Shown here: positions 1-11,900 of the stretch, piece by piece
How the letters are laid out: each line of letters begins with the position of its first letter
How positions within the stretch are numbered: position 1 is the stretch's first letter
Origin: Ascidia mentula
Lineage: Eukaryota; Chordata; Ascidiacea; Phlebobranchia; Ascidiidae
Assembly: GCA_947561715.1 (NCBI GenBank)
Contig: OX387199.1
Span: forward strand, 315,001-379,000
Length of the DNA: 64,000 nt
Reading direction: 5' to 3'
Notes under the pieces: generated by a model
What the model saw: the letters and a program-made list of their open reading frames with translations, nothing else
Database searches by the model: none
Told to the model about the DNA's origin: nothing
Translations under genes and position numbers: made by a program

Positions 1-327
1 TCCAAACATGGAGCATTGTTACCGAACACGTGGCATTGTTACAAAACAAGTACCATTTTTTGTTCAATCGGACCTTAAAAGAGACATAGCTGCTTACAAC
101 ATGCAAGGTTTTTAATTGTTTTGTTGTTATTTCAACTTGTATTCTAAACTTACGCAAGTACAAGAATCCTGTAATCGAAATAAGCCTGACCGTTCTCATG
201 CGTTAGTTACCAGATACACCATTTTTTCTATTCGACACGCTCGACAATTATTTTTAAAATGTTCGACAGGTAGTAAAAAAATCGACGCCCTGATAATGTG
301 TGACGTTTCGTGGGTTAGAAAACGTAC

Positions 328-1931
328 CTCCGCCGGTTACTTCTTTTTTCGCACAAACTTGTCCTGCAGTGCAAGGCGCTGTGCCTGCAGCATCTCCCAC
401 CCCAACATAACACGACATCACAGCTAACATCGTTATGCTTTGACTGTTACACTGATCAGCGTTGTTACAACAGTGGTCGGTGCAGTCCCTGCAAATAACG
501 TTTAAGTGTTGGAGCGGGATTCTATGACGGTGGAGCCGGATTCACCGAAACAAATTGGAAGGGATGTTGCAAAACAAAATTATTTGAATGTGATTAATGT
601 AACTTAGGTATCCGGCCCATTTCGAATTTTCGTGACGTCATAACCGCGAATCTCGTTAACGGCACTTTGAAACAAATTGAACTAAAAGATTTTCGTCGTT
701 TTTGGGTCAACTAATTTTTATCGTAACATGGCAATAAAATATTGCATCCTGCGAGCACAACTGAAACATTTCTACCTAAAACCCCATGTGATACTTACGC
801 TTCCATGTTGCCACAAATAGTGCAATCAGCTGATCCTGTCGTTTCACACGAACCTGTCATAGCTCCATCTGAGCACAATATATCAAATGGTTGTCAAGTA
901 TGTTTATACTTCAATGCACAGTCTATTAATATTCCGCAAAAGATATTTAAACCCGCGTGGGAGTATTTACAATATTGTCAAAATCCACTGAATCGACACC
1001 TCATACAACGCTTAAATCGTTTGAATATCACAGTTTCTGACAAGGGAGAAATTAACCTTACTTGCTATTTCCTTCCTCCCGCAGTATTGGCCAGCTGTAC
1101 AAACAGTGACCGTAGGAGTTCCAGCTTCGAGATCCCCAGTCTGACATGATACGATGTTCACGATGGTTGCAACCGGGTCGTTGTTACAATCATTCGCTGC
1201 GCTACAACATGCTGAAACACATCCCCTGCCCCACAAACATTTGTTAGTTCGCTGGCTTCACATTATGTAGGGTTTTGAATGTGTTGGTGAATGGTGAGTA
1301 ACTAAAACTAAATTTATTTGTGCTAAATTACGACTTGTTTTGTAATACTGCTGTATTTCTTTTTCCAAACGTAAACATGTAAATGGTATTTGCCTCGGAT
1401 AGACAGAAAAACTAAATTTAAACGAAGAACTTACGTAGCCCCCAAACAAAGGTTGTCGCATGCAGTGGAAGTTCGACAAGATCCCACCACGACCACAGTG
1501 TCTGTTCCTCCACCTATAATAGTGTTGGTTTTACATTATTACGTCACATCGTCAATTGATTTCGTCATAATTGTTTTTGTATGTTGATTTAGATACATTC
1601 GTTCATGCAGCAGTTAGTTAGGATTAACTAACTGTCATTGGTGTATTTTTCTAGTTTGTTGAAGTCAATGTTACGCAAATTATTTTGCTGCATCACAAAT
1701 TCATATTAGCAAAGTTACCGGTAAAATATTAATGTCAGTCATACTTGTTGTGGTCGTTTCTGTTCTTGCACAAAGGTCATTAGTCGGACATGTAGCGGTT
1801 GTAAGACTTCCAGTAGCTGTAGCACTTCCAACCGTGGTTGTTGAACCGATCTTGCAATCCAAACCATTGACAGTGTTGGTGCCGATCATCACCACTGCAG
1901 CCAACATGGCCACAAAACACACACGTGACAT
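328..1931 (-). CDS. Gene A (5' part): secreted multi-domain Ly6/uPAR-like protein, partial
   Basis: Five exons are readable on the minus strand: 1745-1931 (start codon, signal peptide, first half-domain), 1435-1513, 1062-1225, 799-868 and 328-488; the gene then leaves the window. Intron phases alternate 1, 2, 1, 2 as in genes B to D. The signal peptide (MSRVCFVAMLAAVVMIG...) and the start of the mature protein (LDCKIGSTTTVG) nearly match those of B, C and D, so this is a fourth paralog of the same subfamily. The junction exons carry GCVSACC...NDCNN and DCTDHCCNNADQCN. Domain 2 keeps all ten cysteines, unlike domain 2 of B, C and D. The 3' edge of exon 2 has alternative in-frame acceptors (1507 or 1513). 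Family assignment rests on the CC...CN signature; a novel cysteine-rich fold is the alternative. Confidence 0.75.
1745..1931 (-). CDS. Gene A exon 1: signal peptide and N-terminal half of domain 1
   Basis: The start codon at 1929-1931 opens a 23-residue signal peptide whose hydrophobic core is VAMLAAVVMIG. Mature protein starts at about LDCKIG. The exon ends in phase 1 at ACA ACA A before a GTATGA donor. An upstream in-frame ATG at 2034-2036 exists, but paralogs agree only from the internal one. Confidence 0.8.
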
Positions 1932-2039
1932 TATATTAATTTCTATATTTAACTTTAAAAAGTAATGTCGTAATACAATATTTTTTCTGAAAAACTTTCG
2001 GTAAACTTGACAATAAAATGGTAATCGGCTCAGCAATCT

Positions 2040-2800
2040 GATTTTTATGCAGACAGAAACTTTTTTGCAATTTTTTAACGATTATTAAGTTCAGGGTATA
2101 GGGTGATGGAATGCGATAAACTTTCTCTAAAGCGAATCCACACTTTAAACTTGGCTGAATTTCAATATGACGCAAACTTTACTTTTTGCTTCGTGACCAG
2201 TTTGATTCATGGTTTTTGATCGTGAATATTCTCATTAATTAAAGTTGTTTATTTGTATGCTTTGACAAAGGAAAGCAAGTAGCTTATTTAGTGCAAATCA
2301 AACAAGCATTGGTTTAGTAGAATACGACTTCGCCGTCTGAAAATGTTTTGAAGTTGTTGAATCCATCCGGCTAATCAGTTTACTAATGTCCAACATCATT
2401 AAAAAAAATCGCTACTTTAATAACTGCGGTTGTTGTCATGAAATATTCAGACATACTAAGGACAAAAATTTAATGAAAAATTTGTTTGACATGTGACAGA
2501 ATTGAGTTGAATGCGACGCCCACCATTTCCAATCCGACAAACTGTCTTATGGAAGAATTTTCGCACATTCAGAACAAGTGGAGTTTGTAGAGATCGCTGC
2601 TCTTACAAACTACATCGAGTGCAGAGACGCAAAATTGCCGGAAAAACGCCCCTTTTTCTGAGCCACAGCCTGCGAAATTTATGCGGAAATTTCCACTAAG
2701 CTTCTAGGGACGTTTGCCTTTACGACGATTCCCCGACAACTCTCTTCTACTTGAACGTTAGCCGTCGCCGTCGGTGCAATTAACTAGGAAGTGTCATCAC
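2040..2800. other. Non-coding 5' flank of gene A
   Basis: I see no exon of the Ly6-like type and no other recognisable gene here. It should contain the promoter or 5' UTR of gene A, but no TATA box or other element stands out. Confidence 0.4.
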
Positions 2801-2819
2801 CTCAAATTTTATCGCTTTG

Positions 2820-5800
2820 TACACACATGACAATTTGATGACAGAGAATACTAAAACACACAAGTACGCGTACGAGGCGATCACGGCTATCACAGCGATC
2901 ACATCGCCATTGTAAGTTTAGGTGAGCAGCCAAAAAAATAAGTTTGTATGAAACCGCGGTGCTGATAGGAGAGGGGTATCGAGATCGTGCGACAAATCTA
3001 TCAAAAACTAAACCGAGGAATATGGTGGGTGGGAATGAGTCACGCGAGGAAGTGCATGTATCTGTTTGGCAAAGTATTTGACTCCGATTGTCATAGACAC
3101 CGATGTTTAAATTCTGCAAACAGCAGTCACTCGTCACTGCAGGTTTAAATCGGTTTTAACGCAATGAAATAGAACTTTCATTACAACGAATCGGTCGCAT
3201 CTCAGAGTGAATGGAAATATCTCTCTTACTGCAGGTGTTGGAGGAAATCGCTTTAACATATTTTGCCATGACGCGCCAATGAATCGAGACGACACAAATC
3301 TTGGGTTGATTTTAAAGAGAAAGACAAGAAGTTAATGCTCTGTTTTTGATTTAACCAAGCTTTATTCTGATATCTGTGAAAGACCAGCAATGATTAAGTG
3401 ATGGTCTTTGGTTGCTGTTATTTTTGAACTCACTTATCTCTGTTGGAATCACACCAAGGCTTCGCAACCTTTTAAAAGCAATTTGCCATAAAGATTTAAA
3501 GATGTTGATCAGGTCGCCTGTCCACATTTTATTGTGTATTGCGCATAATATGTTAATCTTTTTTGAATAATTATCATAAGAATTAGATTTTTGTGTTAAC
3601 TGAGCGCGCCTGCTTGTCGCAGCCAAAAAATAAGTTTGTCGAAATTAATGTCTGTTTTATTGTTTATTTGGACTTGTTTCTTTCCATGTGAGTATTTACA
3701 CAAAAGTCCGACTTTGCCGGGCGACATTTTACATGTGGAAGTTGGACAAAGCTGGTTCTCGCTTCTGATACAACCATAGAAAAAAAAAATATTCCTATGA
3801 TTCGGCGTCGCGCAATTTATTTTTTTATCTTGTAGCGATTCCGCACATTTCACGACCGGAAGTTTATAAAAGTTCCAGTAGAAGACCAAACAGGAACCTG
3901 AAAAGTTTTTGTAGTAACGACAAATCACTGTTCAAAGTCCACAAATATTTGCAGTTTCGCCATTTTAATGGAGAACGTGTAGAGCGAGGTTTTGTATCGA
4001 ACTTACTGCTTAACCTTGTTTCATAAATGTCTACAAATAATTCGGTTCCCGGCGAACTGCGTCGTAAAAGTGCGTGCGATTGAGACATCACGTCCTACAT
4101 GCAAACCTGCAATAACGACCGAACAAATGCCGTGATTGTTGTCGGAATATTCCTTACGAGTGTTACCAGTAGACAAACTGCAGGAAACTCTCGGCATTGT
4201 AAATGCAGACAATTGACAAATTTAATGAATGCGATCCGGGAATGTGAAATGATTCACCGCGGTCCGTCTGTTCTGTCTCAAGTCAGGTGTGGCGAACTGT
4301 TTGTCTGCGACCCCACAAGCTTTTTTCTCTGTTTCGCGTTTAATATTCTGTGGCCTTTTCTGAAACCGCGGTGCTGATAGAAGAGGGTATCGAGATCGTG
4401 CGACAAATCTATCAAAAACTAAACCGAGGAATATATGGTGGGTGGGAATGTGCGCCACGTGAGCAAGTGTATGTATCTGTTTGGCAAAGTATTTGACTCC
4501 GATTGTCATAGACACCGATATTTATATGCTGCAAACAGCAGTCACTCGTCACTGCAGGTTTAAATCAGTTTCAGCGCAATCAAAAAAAAAATTAATTTTC
4601 AACGAATCGGTCGCGTCCTAATCCCTTTGCTAGTGGTTGTTCTGTCCGTAGGTGTGGAATTCTGGTTAACACTGCGTAACTTTTGCCGGCGTCCGACTCT
4701 CGCCAACATTTCATCGGCGACATTTTCGGTGGGCCCTAATTCCTTATTTACAAAACCTTCAATAGATTTCGATAATTACTTTCGCCCTGGTTCAGTTTTG
4801 AGGTAGAATCTTAGAATCCCGACCCCTCTCGCAACTACAGAGTGAATGAGAAATGTCTCTCACACTGTAGGTGGTGGAGGAAAAATATTTTGCCATGGAG
4901 CGTCAATGACTCGAGACGACACAAAACACCTCGTAGGACGGCCGAGTAACTCGCGTTCAAAGTTTTTTTTAACTAGCGTTTTTTTGTGAACTAACATCCC
5001 TCAGGTACAAAACACGCATTCAGATCGGACCAACTTATACTGCAACAATGATAAGTATGGGCGACACGATTGATCCGCTTCCATGCATCAAATTATAAGG
5101 TTTCAAAATTGATCATAGATGAACTACAGTTTCCAACTCGACACAAAGACGCCATTAAACTATGCCTGGAGTAGATGTGGAGTTAACTCCTCTCATCCTT
5201 ACAAACAACCACGCACCGAGTCCCCACTCAACTACCGATACCCAGGTGTTCTCGCTTCACTTTATATCATCGCAATTCAATGGGATTTTTTCCTACTTCC
5301 AACCTTTTTCGCTAGACATCGTATGTGGAACTCAACACTACAAACTTAACCACAACAAGTTTGTGAGCATACAAGTCATTCCACACGAGTTTGGTTGTTA
5401 AACAAAGACGGTCCTGACTGATGGGAAAGTATTTATTCCGTTGTCAAAGGATGTCTGCAATCAACACAAAACCTCTATGCAATATTACCAACGCGACACG
5501 AATCTTGGGTTTATTTTAAAGAGAAAGACAAGAAGTTTTTTAATGCTCTGTTTTTGATCCAAGGTTTATTCTGATATCTGTGAAAGACCAGCAATGATTG
5601 AGTGGTGGTCTTTGGCTGCTGTTATTTTTGAAATCACTTATCTCAGTTGGAATCACACCAACGCTTCGCAACCTTTTAAAAGCAATTTGCCATAAAGATT
5701 TAAAGATGTTTATCAGGTCGCCTGTCCACATTTTATTGTGTATTGCGCATAATATGTTAATCTTTTTTAAATAATTATCATAAGAATTAGATTTTTGTGT

Positions 5801-8110
5801 TAACTAAGCGCGCCTGCTTGTCGCAGCCAAAAAATAAGTTTGTCGAAATTAATGTCTGTTTTATTGTTTATTTGGACTTGTTCGTTTCCATGTGAGTATT
5901 TACACAAAAAAGTCCGACTTTGCCGCGCGACATTTTACATGTGGAAGTTGGACAAAGCTGGTTCTCGCTTCTGATACAACCTCGACCAACAACCATAGAA
6001 AAAAAACTATTCCCATCATTCGGCGTCGCGCAATTTATTTTGTTATGTTGTAGCGATTTCGCACATTTCACGACCGGAAGTTTATGAAAGTCCCAGTAGA
6101 AAACCAAACAGGAACCTGAAAAGCTTTTGTAATAACGACAAATCACTGTTCAAAGTCCACAGATTTTTGCAGTTTCGCCATTTTAATGGAGAACGTGTAG
6201 AACGAGGTTTTGTATCGAACTTACTGCTTAGACTTTGTTCATAAATTTCTACAAATAATTCGGTTCCAGACGAAATGCGTCGTAAAAGTTCGTGCGATTG
6301 AGACATCACGTCCTACATGTAAACCTGCGATCAAGACCGAACAAATATCGTGATTGTTGTCGGTATATTGCATACGGGTGTTACCAGTAGCCAATCTGCA
6401 GTAAACTCTCGGCATTGTAAATGCAGACAATTGACAAATTTAACGAATGCGATCCGGGAATGTGAAATGATTCACCGCGGTCCGTCTGTTCCGCCCCAAG
6501 TCAGGCGTGGCGAACTGTTTGTTCTGCGACCCCACAACCCTTTTTTCTCTGTTTCGCGTTCAATTTTCCGTTGCCTTTCCTGATTCCGCGATGTTAGAAG
6601 GAAAGGGGATCGAGATCGTGCGACAAATCTAACTACAATTAAACCGATGAATATGTGGGTGGTGCTCCACGTAAAGCAAGTGTGTTTGGTTATGGTTGTT
6701 CTCTACTGGATATGTGAAAGTATTTCACTCCGACATGTGTTCTGTGAAGGGAAATCACTGCGGATTCAGCGCAATGAAATAGAACTTTCATTTATGACGA
6801 ATCGGTCGCGCCCCAATTCCTTGCCATTTGTCTCAAGATCGCCGGTAAATTGTTTTGGTCAACACTGCGTAACTTTTGCCGACGTCCGATTCTCGCCAAC
6901 CTTTCATCGGCGACATTTTCAGTGAACACTAATTCCTTATTTACAAAACCTTCAATAGATTTCGATAATTGCTTTCGTCCCTGTTATGAAATTAGGACAA
7001 GACTTAAGGGCATGTGCCAACGGCGGTTCGCAAGTTGCCCTGAGCTTTGCGCGCTCTACGCTTTCGTAATTGACTGTGTGCTACCGCGTACGTGCTCTGT
7101 TAGTGTAGTTTCTTTTTTTTCACCTTTTGCACTTGCTCCCCTCGCTACCACAGAGTGAATGGAAATATCTCTCTCACTGCACGTGCTGGAGGAAATCACT
7201 TTGACATATTTTCCATGACGCGCCAATGACTCGACTTTGCGTGAAAACCCGCATCCCGATTAGTTGAGCGAAGTTCACCCACTATTTGTGCAACAATGAT
7301 GAGAATACGTGACACGATTGATCTTCTTTCATTGCATAAATGAAAAAGTCTAAAATTGTTATTGGCTAAACTAAATTTTCCTGACTCGATAGAAATGAGG
7401 TAATCAATCTATGCCTGAAGTAGATGTGGAGTTAACTCCTCTCATCCTTACAAACAACCACGCACCGAGTTCCCACTCAACTACCGATACCCACATGTTC
7501 TCACTTCACTTTATATCATCGCTATTCTATGGATTTTTTTCTACTTCCAACTTTTTCGCTTGACAACTTAATACAAATATTTGGGATTCAAAGACCGTCT
7601 CGGTTGTTGGAAATGAATTTATTCGGTTGCCGACGGATGTCCGCAGTCAACAAACGACCTCTATACAATTTTAGGAGCGCGACTCGCATCTTGGGTTTAT
7701 TACAAAGTCTTTGAAAGTTATAAGTTTTTAATTAAATCGTTTTTTTTTCTGATATCCATGAAAGACCTGCATGCACTAATTGAGGGATGGGTTTTGTCTG
7801 CTTGTGTTTGACCCCCGAACCAAATGAACCGCTTCACCACAAGTTTTGAGGTAAAGTTTGCATCAAGTCTTGCGTAACATAACTCTTAATTTCCCAATTC
7901 AACATTTGATTCTTGCGACAATAAAATGTTCCGGAGGTGAATCACGGAATGTAATTTTTAGAAATTAAACCTACTCTTGACTAATTCTGTTGACGTAATT
8001 TCATTTATCTCTGTTGGAACCACAGGGGCGGCAACCTTACGAAAGCAATTTGCCTGAACTTGTTTTGAGATGTTTATCAGGTCGCCTGTCCTCATTTTAT
8101 TGAGCACTTT
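2820..8110. repeat. Degenerate ~2.2 kb tandem repeat, three copies, non-coding
   Basis: Blocks of sequence recur in the same order. The block with 'gatcgtgcgacaaatct' occurs near 2983, 4392 and 6610. The block with 'gaaagacc' after 'tgatatc' occurs near 3369, 5572 and 7751. The block with 'gtcgcctgtccacatttta' occurs near 3507, 5718 and, diverged, 8081. The 'gtagatgtggagttaactcc' block is present near 5170 and 7420 but not in the first copy, which is therefore shortened. Spacing is about 2.2 kb between full copies. Small ORFs in it are not conserved between copies as protein. It looks like an old duplicated non-coding or transposon-derived segment; its origin is unknown to me. Confidence 0.7.
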
Positions 8111-8740
8111 TTGACCTTAAATTTCTACCTGAGGCAACAGCGTGGTCATAAATATCAACTTCGTCAATTCAAAAAATGTAATGTTTGGTCCAACAACATA
8201 TTTTGGTTTGACGTCGCTGCTTTAGAGGCCCGAAGCACTTAAGATTTTGTTGCCTCATCAATTCCAACCACTGTTATGCCGTGTGCACAATTATACTGAG
8301 CTTCATCTGCGAATCTCTTACGGTCACATTAACAGCGCATAGAAGATGAACTTTTTCTGTCCTTATCCTTTCATGCCCTAAGCACGTGCTTATTTTGCTT
8401 TATTGTTAATTCAGCCCTGGAACATATCAACACTGGTAACAAAACTAAAAACAATTTCTGATCATATTTAGCTAAAATACTTTAATTCATCTTTTCCTCG
8501 TTGGTTCAAGTTTGGAAAGATATGAGACACGTTTTACATTAGGTTAAATAAGGCTTATTATATTATGTTGATAAATTTGGTATTTACAAGAACAAGGTTC
8601 GATTCACATAAGCTCTGCCCACTTCAACATAAACATCACTCCGTGTGCATTGTATGCAAATAAAACTAATTTGAATATAAGATACATAATTATTAAAATT
8701 ATCACACACCGATAAAATCACTGGCCACAAATATTACGTT
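8110..8740. other. 3' flank of gene B
   Basis: No coding signal. The part from about 8550 to 8744 is homologous to the 3' UTRs of genes C and D (the 'gcatacaatgcacacgg' region on the minus strand). Candidate poly(A) signals on the minus strand are a variant AATAAG at 8554-8559 and an AATAAA at 8399-8404. Confidence 0.5.
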
Positions 8741-8744
8741 AAAA

Positions 8745-8946
8745 TCAAGCCATGAAGCAACCGAAGAACACAACACAGATCATGAACATAATGTTGACTC
8801 TAGCAATGCGAACACTACCACTGGTAGTAGTAGCTGCAACTGTTGTTGTTGTTGTAGCCGCTGTTGTTGTTGTTGTTGTGGTTGTAGGAACCGGTGAAGC
8901 GTTGCATCCATCGGTGTCACAACAGTTGGAAACACAGTTGGCGGTT
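8745..8946 (-). CDS. Gene B terminal exon: last CC..CN, Thr-rich stalk, GPI-type tail
   Basis: The exon starts in phase 2 with TANCVSNCCDTDGCN, the exact Ly6-type CCxxDxCN spacing. It continues with proline, then runs of threonine encoded by ACA repeats, then SGSVRIARVN and a hydrophobic end (IMFMICVVFFGCFMA, stop TGA). A small-residue stretch followed by a short spacer and a C-terminal hydrophobic tail is the layout of a GPI-attachment signal. A transmembrane anchor is less likely because no cytoplasmic residues follow. Confidence 0.75.
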
Positions 8947-11900
8947 CTACAACAAGATTGTGTAAATCCAATGATGATTTACGCAAAAATTGAACAAACA
9001 TTCCATGCAGTGCGTATGAGTTGTGGCTTGAAGGTGTATTTGTATATTAATATGTTTAAGATATTGCAGGCAGTTCGAGTCGAATGTTATGTACTGGTAT
9101 TATCTATACATAGATAAGCAAAAAACACGCAGACCGATATGTTATGCAGTGGAAGTGGACTATATACTGTATATAGTAGTTTAGAACATTGAATATTACA
9201 GGGTTTAAACTTACGTTCCACAGAGAGTATCACATGCAGATGCTGCAGTGCATGATCCAACTGTAGTTGTGGTGGTCGTGCCTGATATAAATATAATTTA
9301 TATTGTTTCTTAGCTTTGTTAAAAACGTAAAGTTGAATGAATTGTCCAAGTCAACAAAATATTAAAAAAAGAATGTTAAATTCATTACTTCCACTGGTTG
9401 TTGTAGTTTCTGTTCTTCCACATTGTTCCCCAGCACCACAAAGTGTGAATGTTAATTCAGTGAGTGGATCTGCTGCAGTTGAAGTTCCAACATAACATTT
9501 GCGTGCAGTTGATTGAGCCACAGTTAGACTGTTGCAGAGATCAGCAAAGTCGCAGCATGAACTCACACATCCCCTGTACGAAACCACAACTAGTCACAAA
9601 AACTTTAGGTCGAAATAAACAACTACTTTCTTACGTTGCTCCATTGCAGTGATCTGGGCATGCTGACGTATCCTGGCACGATCCAACAGTTGTTGTGGCT
9701 TGAAATAAGATTGCTTGTTAGAAACAATACCAGAATCACACCAAGTTTAACTTACTTCCGGAGACTGTTGTCTCTGTTCTGCCACACATTTGTCCACCTG
9801 TGCAGGTTGTCATAGCCGTCAGCGTTCCATCGGTGACAGTACCAGTGTGACATGTAACGATGTTTTTAATGTTGGCAGGTGTGTCGTTGTTACAAAGAGC
9901 CGTCCCATCATTACAACATGCACTTACACAAGTTCTGTAACAATTATGTGGTAATTTTACACCCTTGCATTTGAAAACTTTTTTGTAGAAAGTATGGGTT
10001 TACAAATAAACTTACGAATCTCCAGCACAAAGCAAGTTGCAAGTCGAAACTGAAGCTTGGCAAGATCCAACAGTCACAACAGTATCCACGCTGTCTGTAA
10101 AAAGTATAGTTTTTAGGCTATAGTCATAATTCTAAGTGAATTTTATTGGAAATACTCTTAAAACTAAACTTACTTGCTGTGGTTGTGGTTTCTGTTCTTC
10201 CACAGTAAAGATTTGGATCACAATGTTGTGGTGCGAGGCTTCCTGTTGCAGCTGCACTTCCTACTTGTGTAGTTGTACCAACTGAACATACCTTCCCTGT
10301 TTGTGTAGCAACCGACAGACTGTTACAGAGATCAGCATCAGAACAACATGACTCCACACAACCCCTGTAAGTAAAATAGTGATGAGGAGTTTTCTTTGTT
10401 TTCTGGTCATTTTAATTTTACTTACGCTGCATTGTTGCAAAGTGTTGCTGTGCATTGAGCTGGTGTGTTACAAGTTCCAACAGTTGTCACAGTAGTTACT
10501 CCTGTGTAACATTTGTATAATGCGTGTGAACAAATTGAGTAAATGAGCAATTAAACAAGTATGGCTTGTTACCACTTGCTGTTACACTGGTTTCTTTTCT
10601 TCCACACTGGCTGCCAGTTGCACAAGTCAGACTTGATGTGAGAGTTCCAGTTGTGACTGAACCGGAGGCACAACGTAAAGTGTTGTCCATGTTGTCGACA
10701 GTTTGACTGTTGCATGAATCAGCATCGTTGCAACACGCATATACACAACCCCTGGTAAAAACAATCAGTTAGACCTGATGTTTCTGTTTGGAAGAAGATG
10801 AGTTGATCAGAAACATACGGAAAATTTGTGTTAACTTTTGATTGTTTGTTTTGTCAACAGATAAACAGAACATTTTCACGTGTTATGCTGAGGCTCGTGT
10901 GAAACACTTTCCTTGTTTCAATAAAAACTTACATAGTTCCTGTGCAGAGAAGGTCGCAAGCAGCTTGGGTTGCGCACGATCCTACGGTGGTCACTGTAGT
11001 GGTGCCTTAAGGAAAGGATATAAATATCAAGGATAATATGCGATTGTGGAGAACGCAGGAATAACATATGGAGGTTCAGTCTTTTCTAGCATTTAATTTC
11101 GAAGACAAAATATTAGGACTTCATTGAATTTTTGCCATAGTATCTAAGTCCAAATATTGACTGACACACAATTTACCTCCACTTGTTACAGTTGTTTCTG
11201 TTCTTGCACATAATTCTCCTGCTGCACATGTTGTACTTGCCGTCAAGGTTCCTGTTGTTACACTGCCAGTCATACAAGTAACCACATTCCTCATTTGTGT
11301 CACAGACTGAGTGTTGCAAGCTTCTTCACTGCAGCATGCTGATACACAACCACTGAGAAAACAATAATATATGTGTTGTTGTATTTTTGGAACTCAACAT
11401 TTTGAATTTCTTATTCTTAATTTAAATTGTGTTGTAACGAAACGCTTGAAAGTTAGACTTCGGTTTGTTGTTACTTACGCTGTTCCCTGACAAATTGTGT
11501 CACAAGCAGCTGCTGCCGTCTGACAAGCTCCAACGATGGTTACTTAAAACAATAAAATTGTGTAAAATATTTGCTTGTTGTGATTGGTAACTTGTTGTGT
11601 CACATTTAGTTGGTGATGTGTTAAGAGTTCTCTCGTTCGACTAAAGTTCGAATATTTTATCCGCATTGGACGGAATAATCTTGGAACACAAACAAGGTCC
11701 ATTCTTACATGTTTTTTTACAGTGATTGCGAGAAACTGTGACTTATCTATTGATCACTTTAATCAAATCTGCCTGCAGCGTAATGTTGTTCACGCAACCA
11801 AAATACACATTTTACGGATGTCATCTCAACCGAAACAAATGCTATTCACTCACGTTAAATATTTTTTTCATGTTACTGTTTCAGCATTTTTTGTTAACAA

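Noticed and set aside
3351-6430. Paired ORFs repeated near 3.4-4.2 kb and 5.5-6.4 kb as a duplicated gene
   Set aside because: The repeat is real, but third-copy remnants and indels break the frames and no protein-like conservation pattern is seen.
8780-9001. Glutamine-rich minus-strand ORF
   Set aside because: Wrong frame of the same ACA/CAA repeat; it has no signal peptide, no paralog agreement at its start and conflicts with the phase-2 acceptor.
8752-9117. Valine-rich plus-strand ORF (and similar ones at 23700 and 38812)
   Set aside because: It is the reverse complement of the threonine-rich stalk in the terminal exons; the minus-strand reading has splice signals, CC..CN and a conserved stop.
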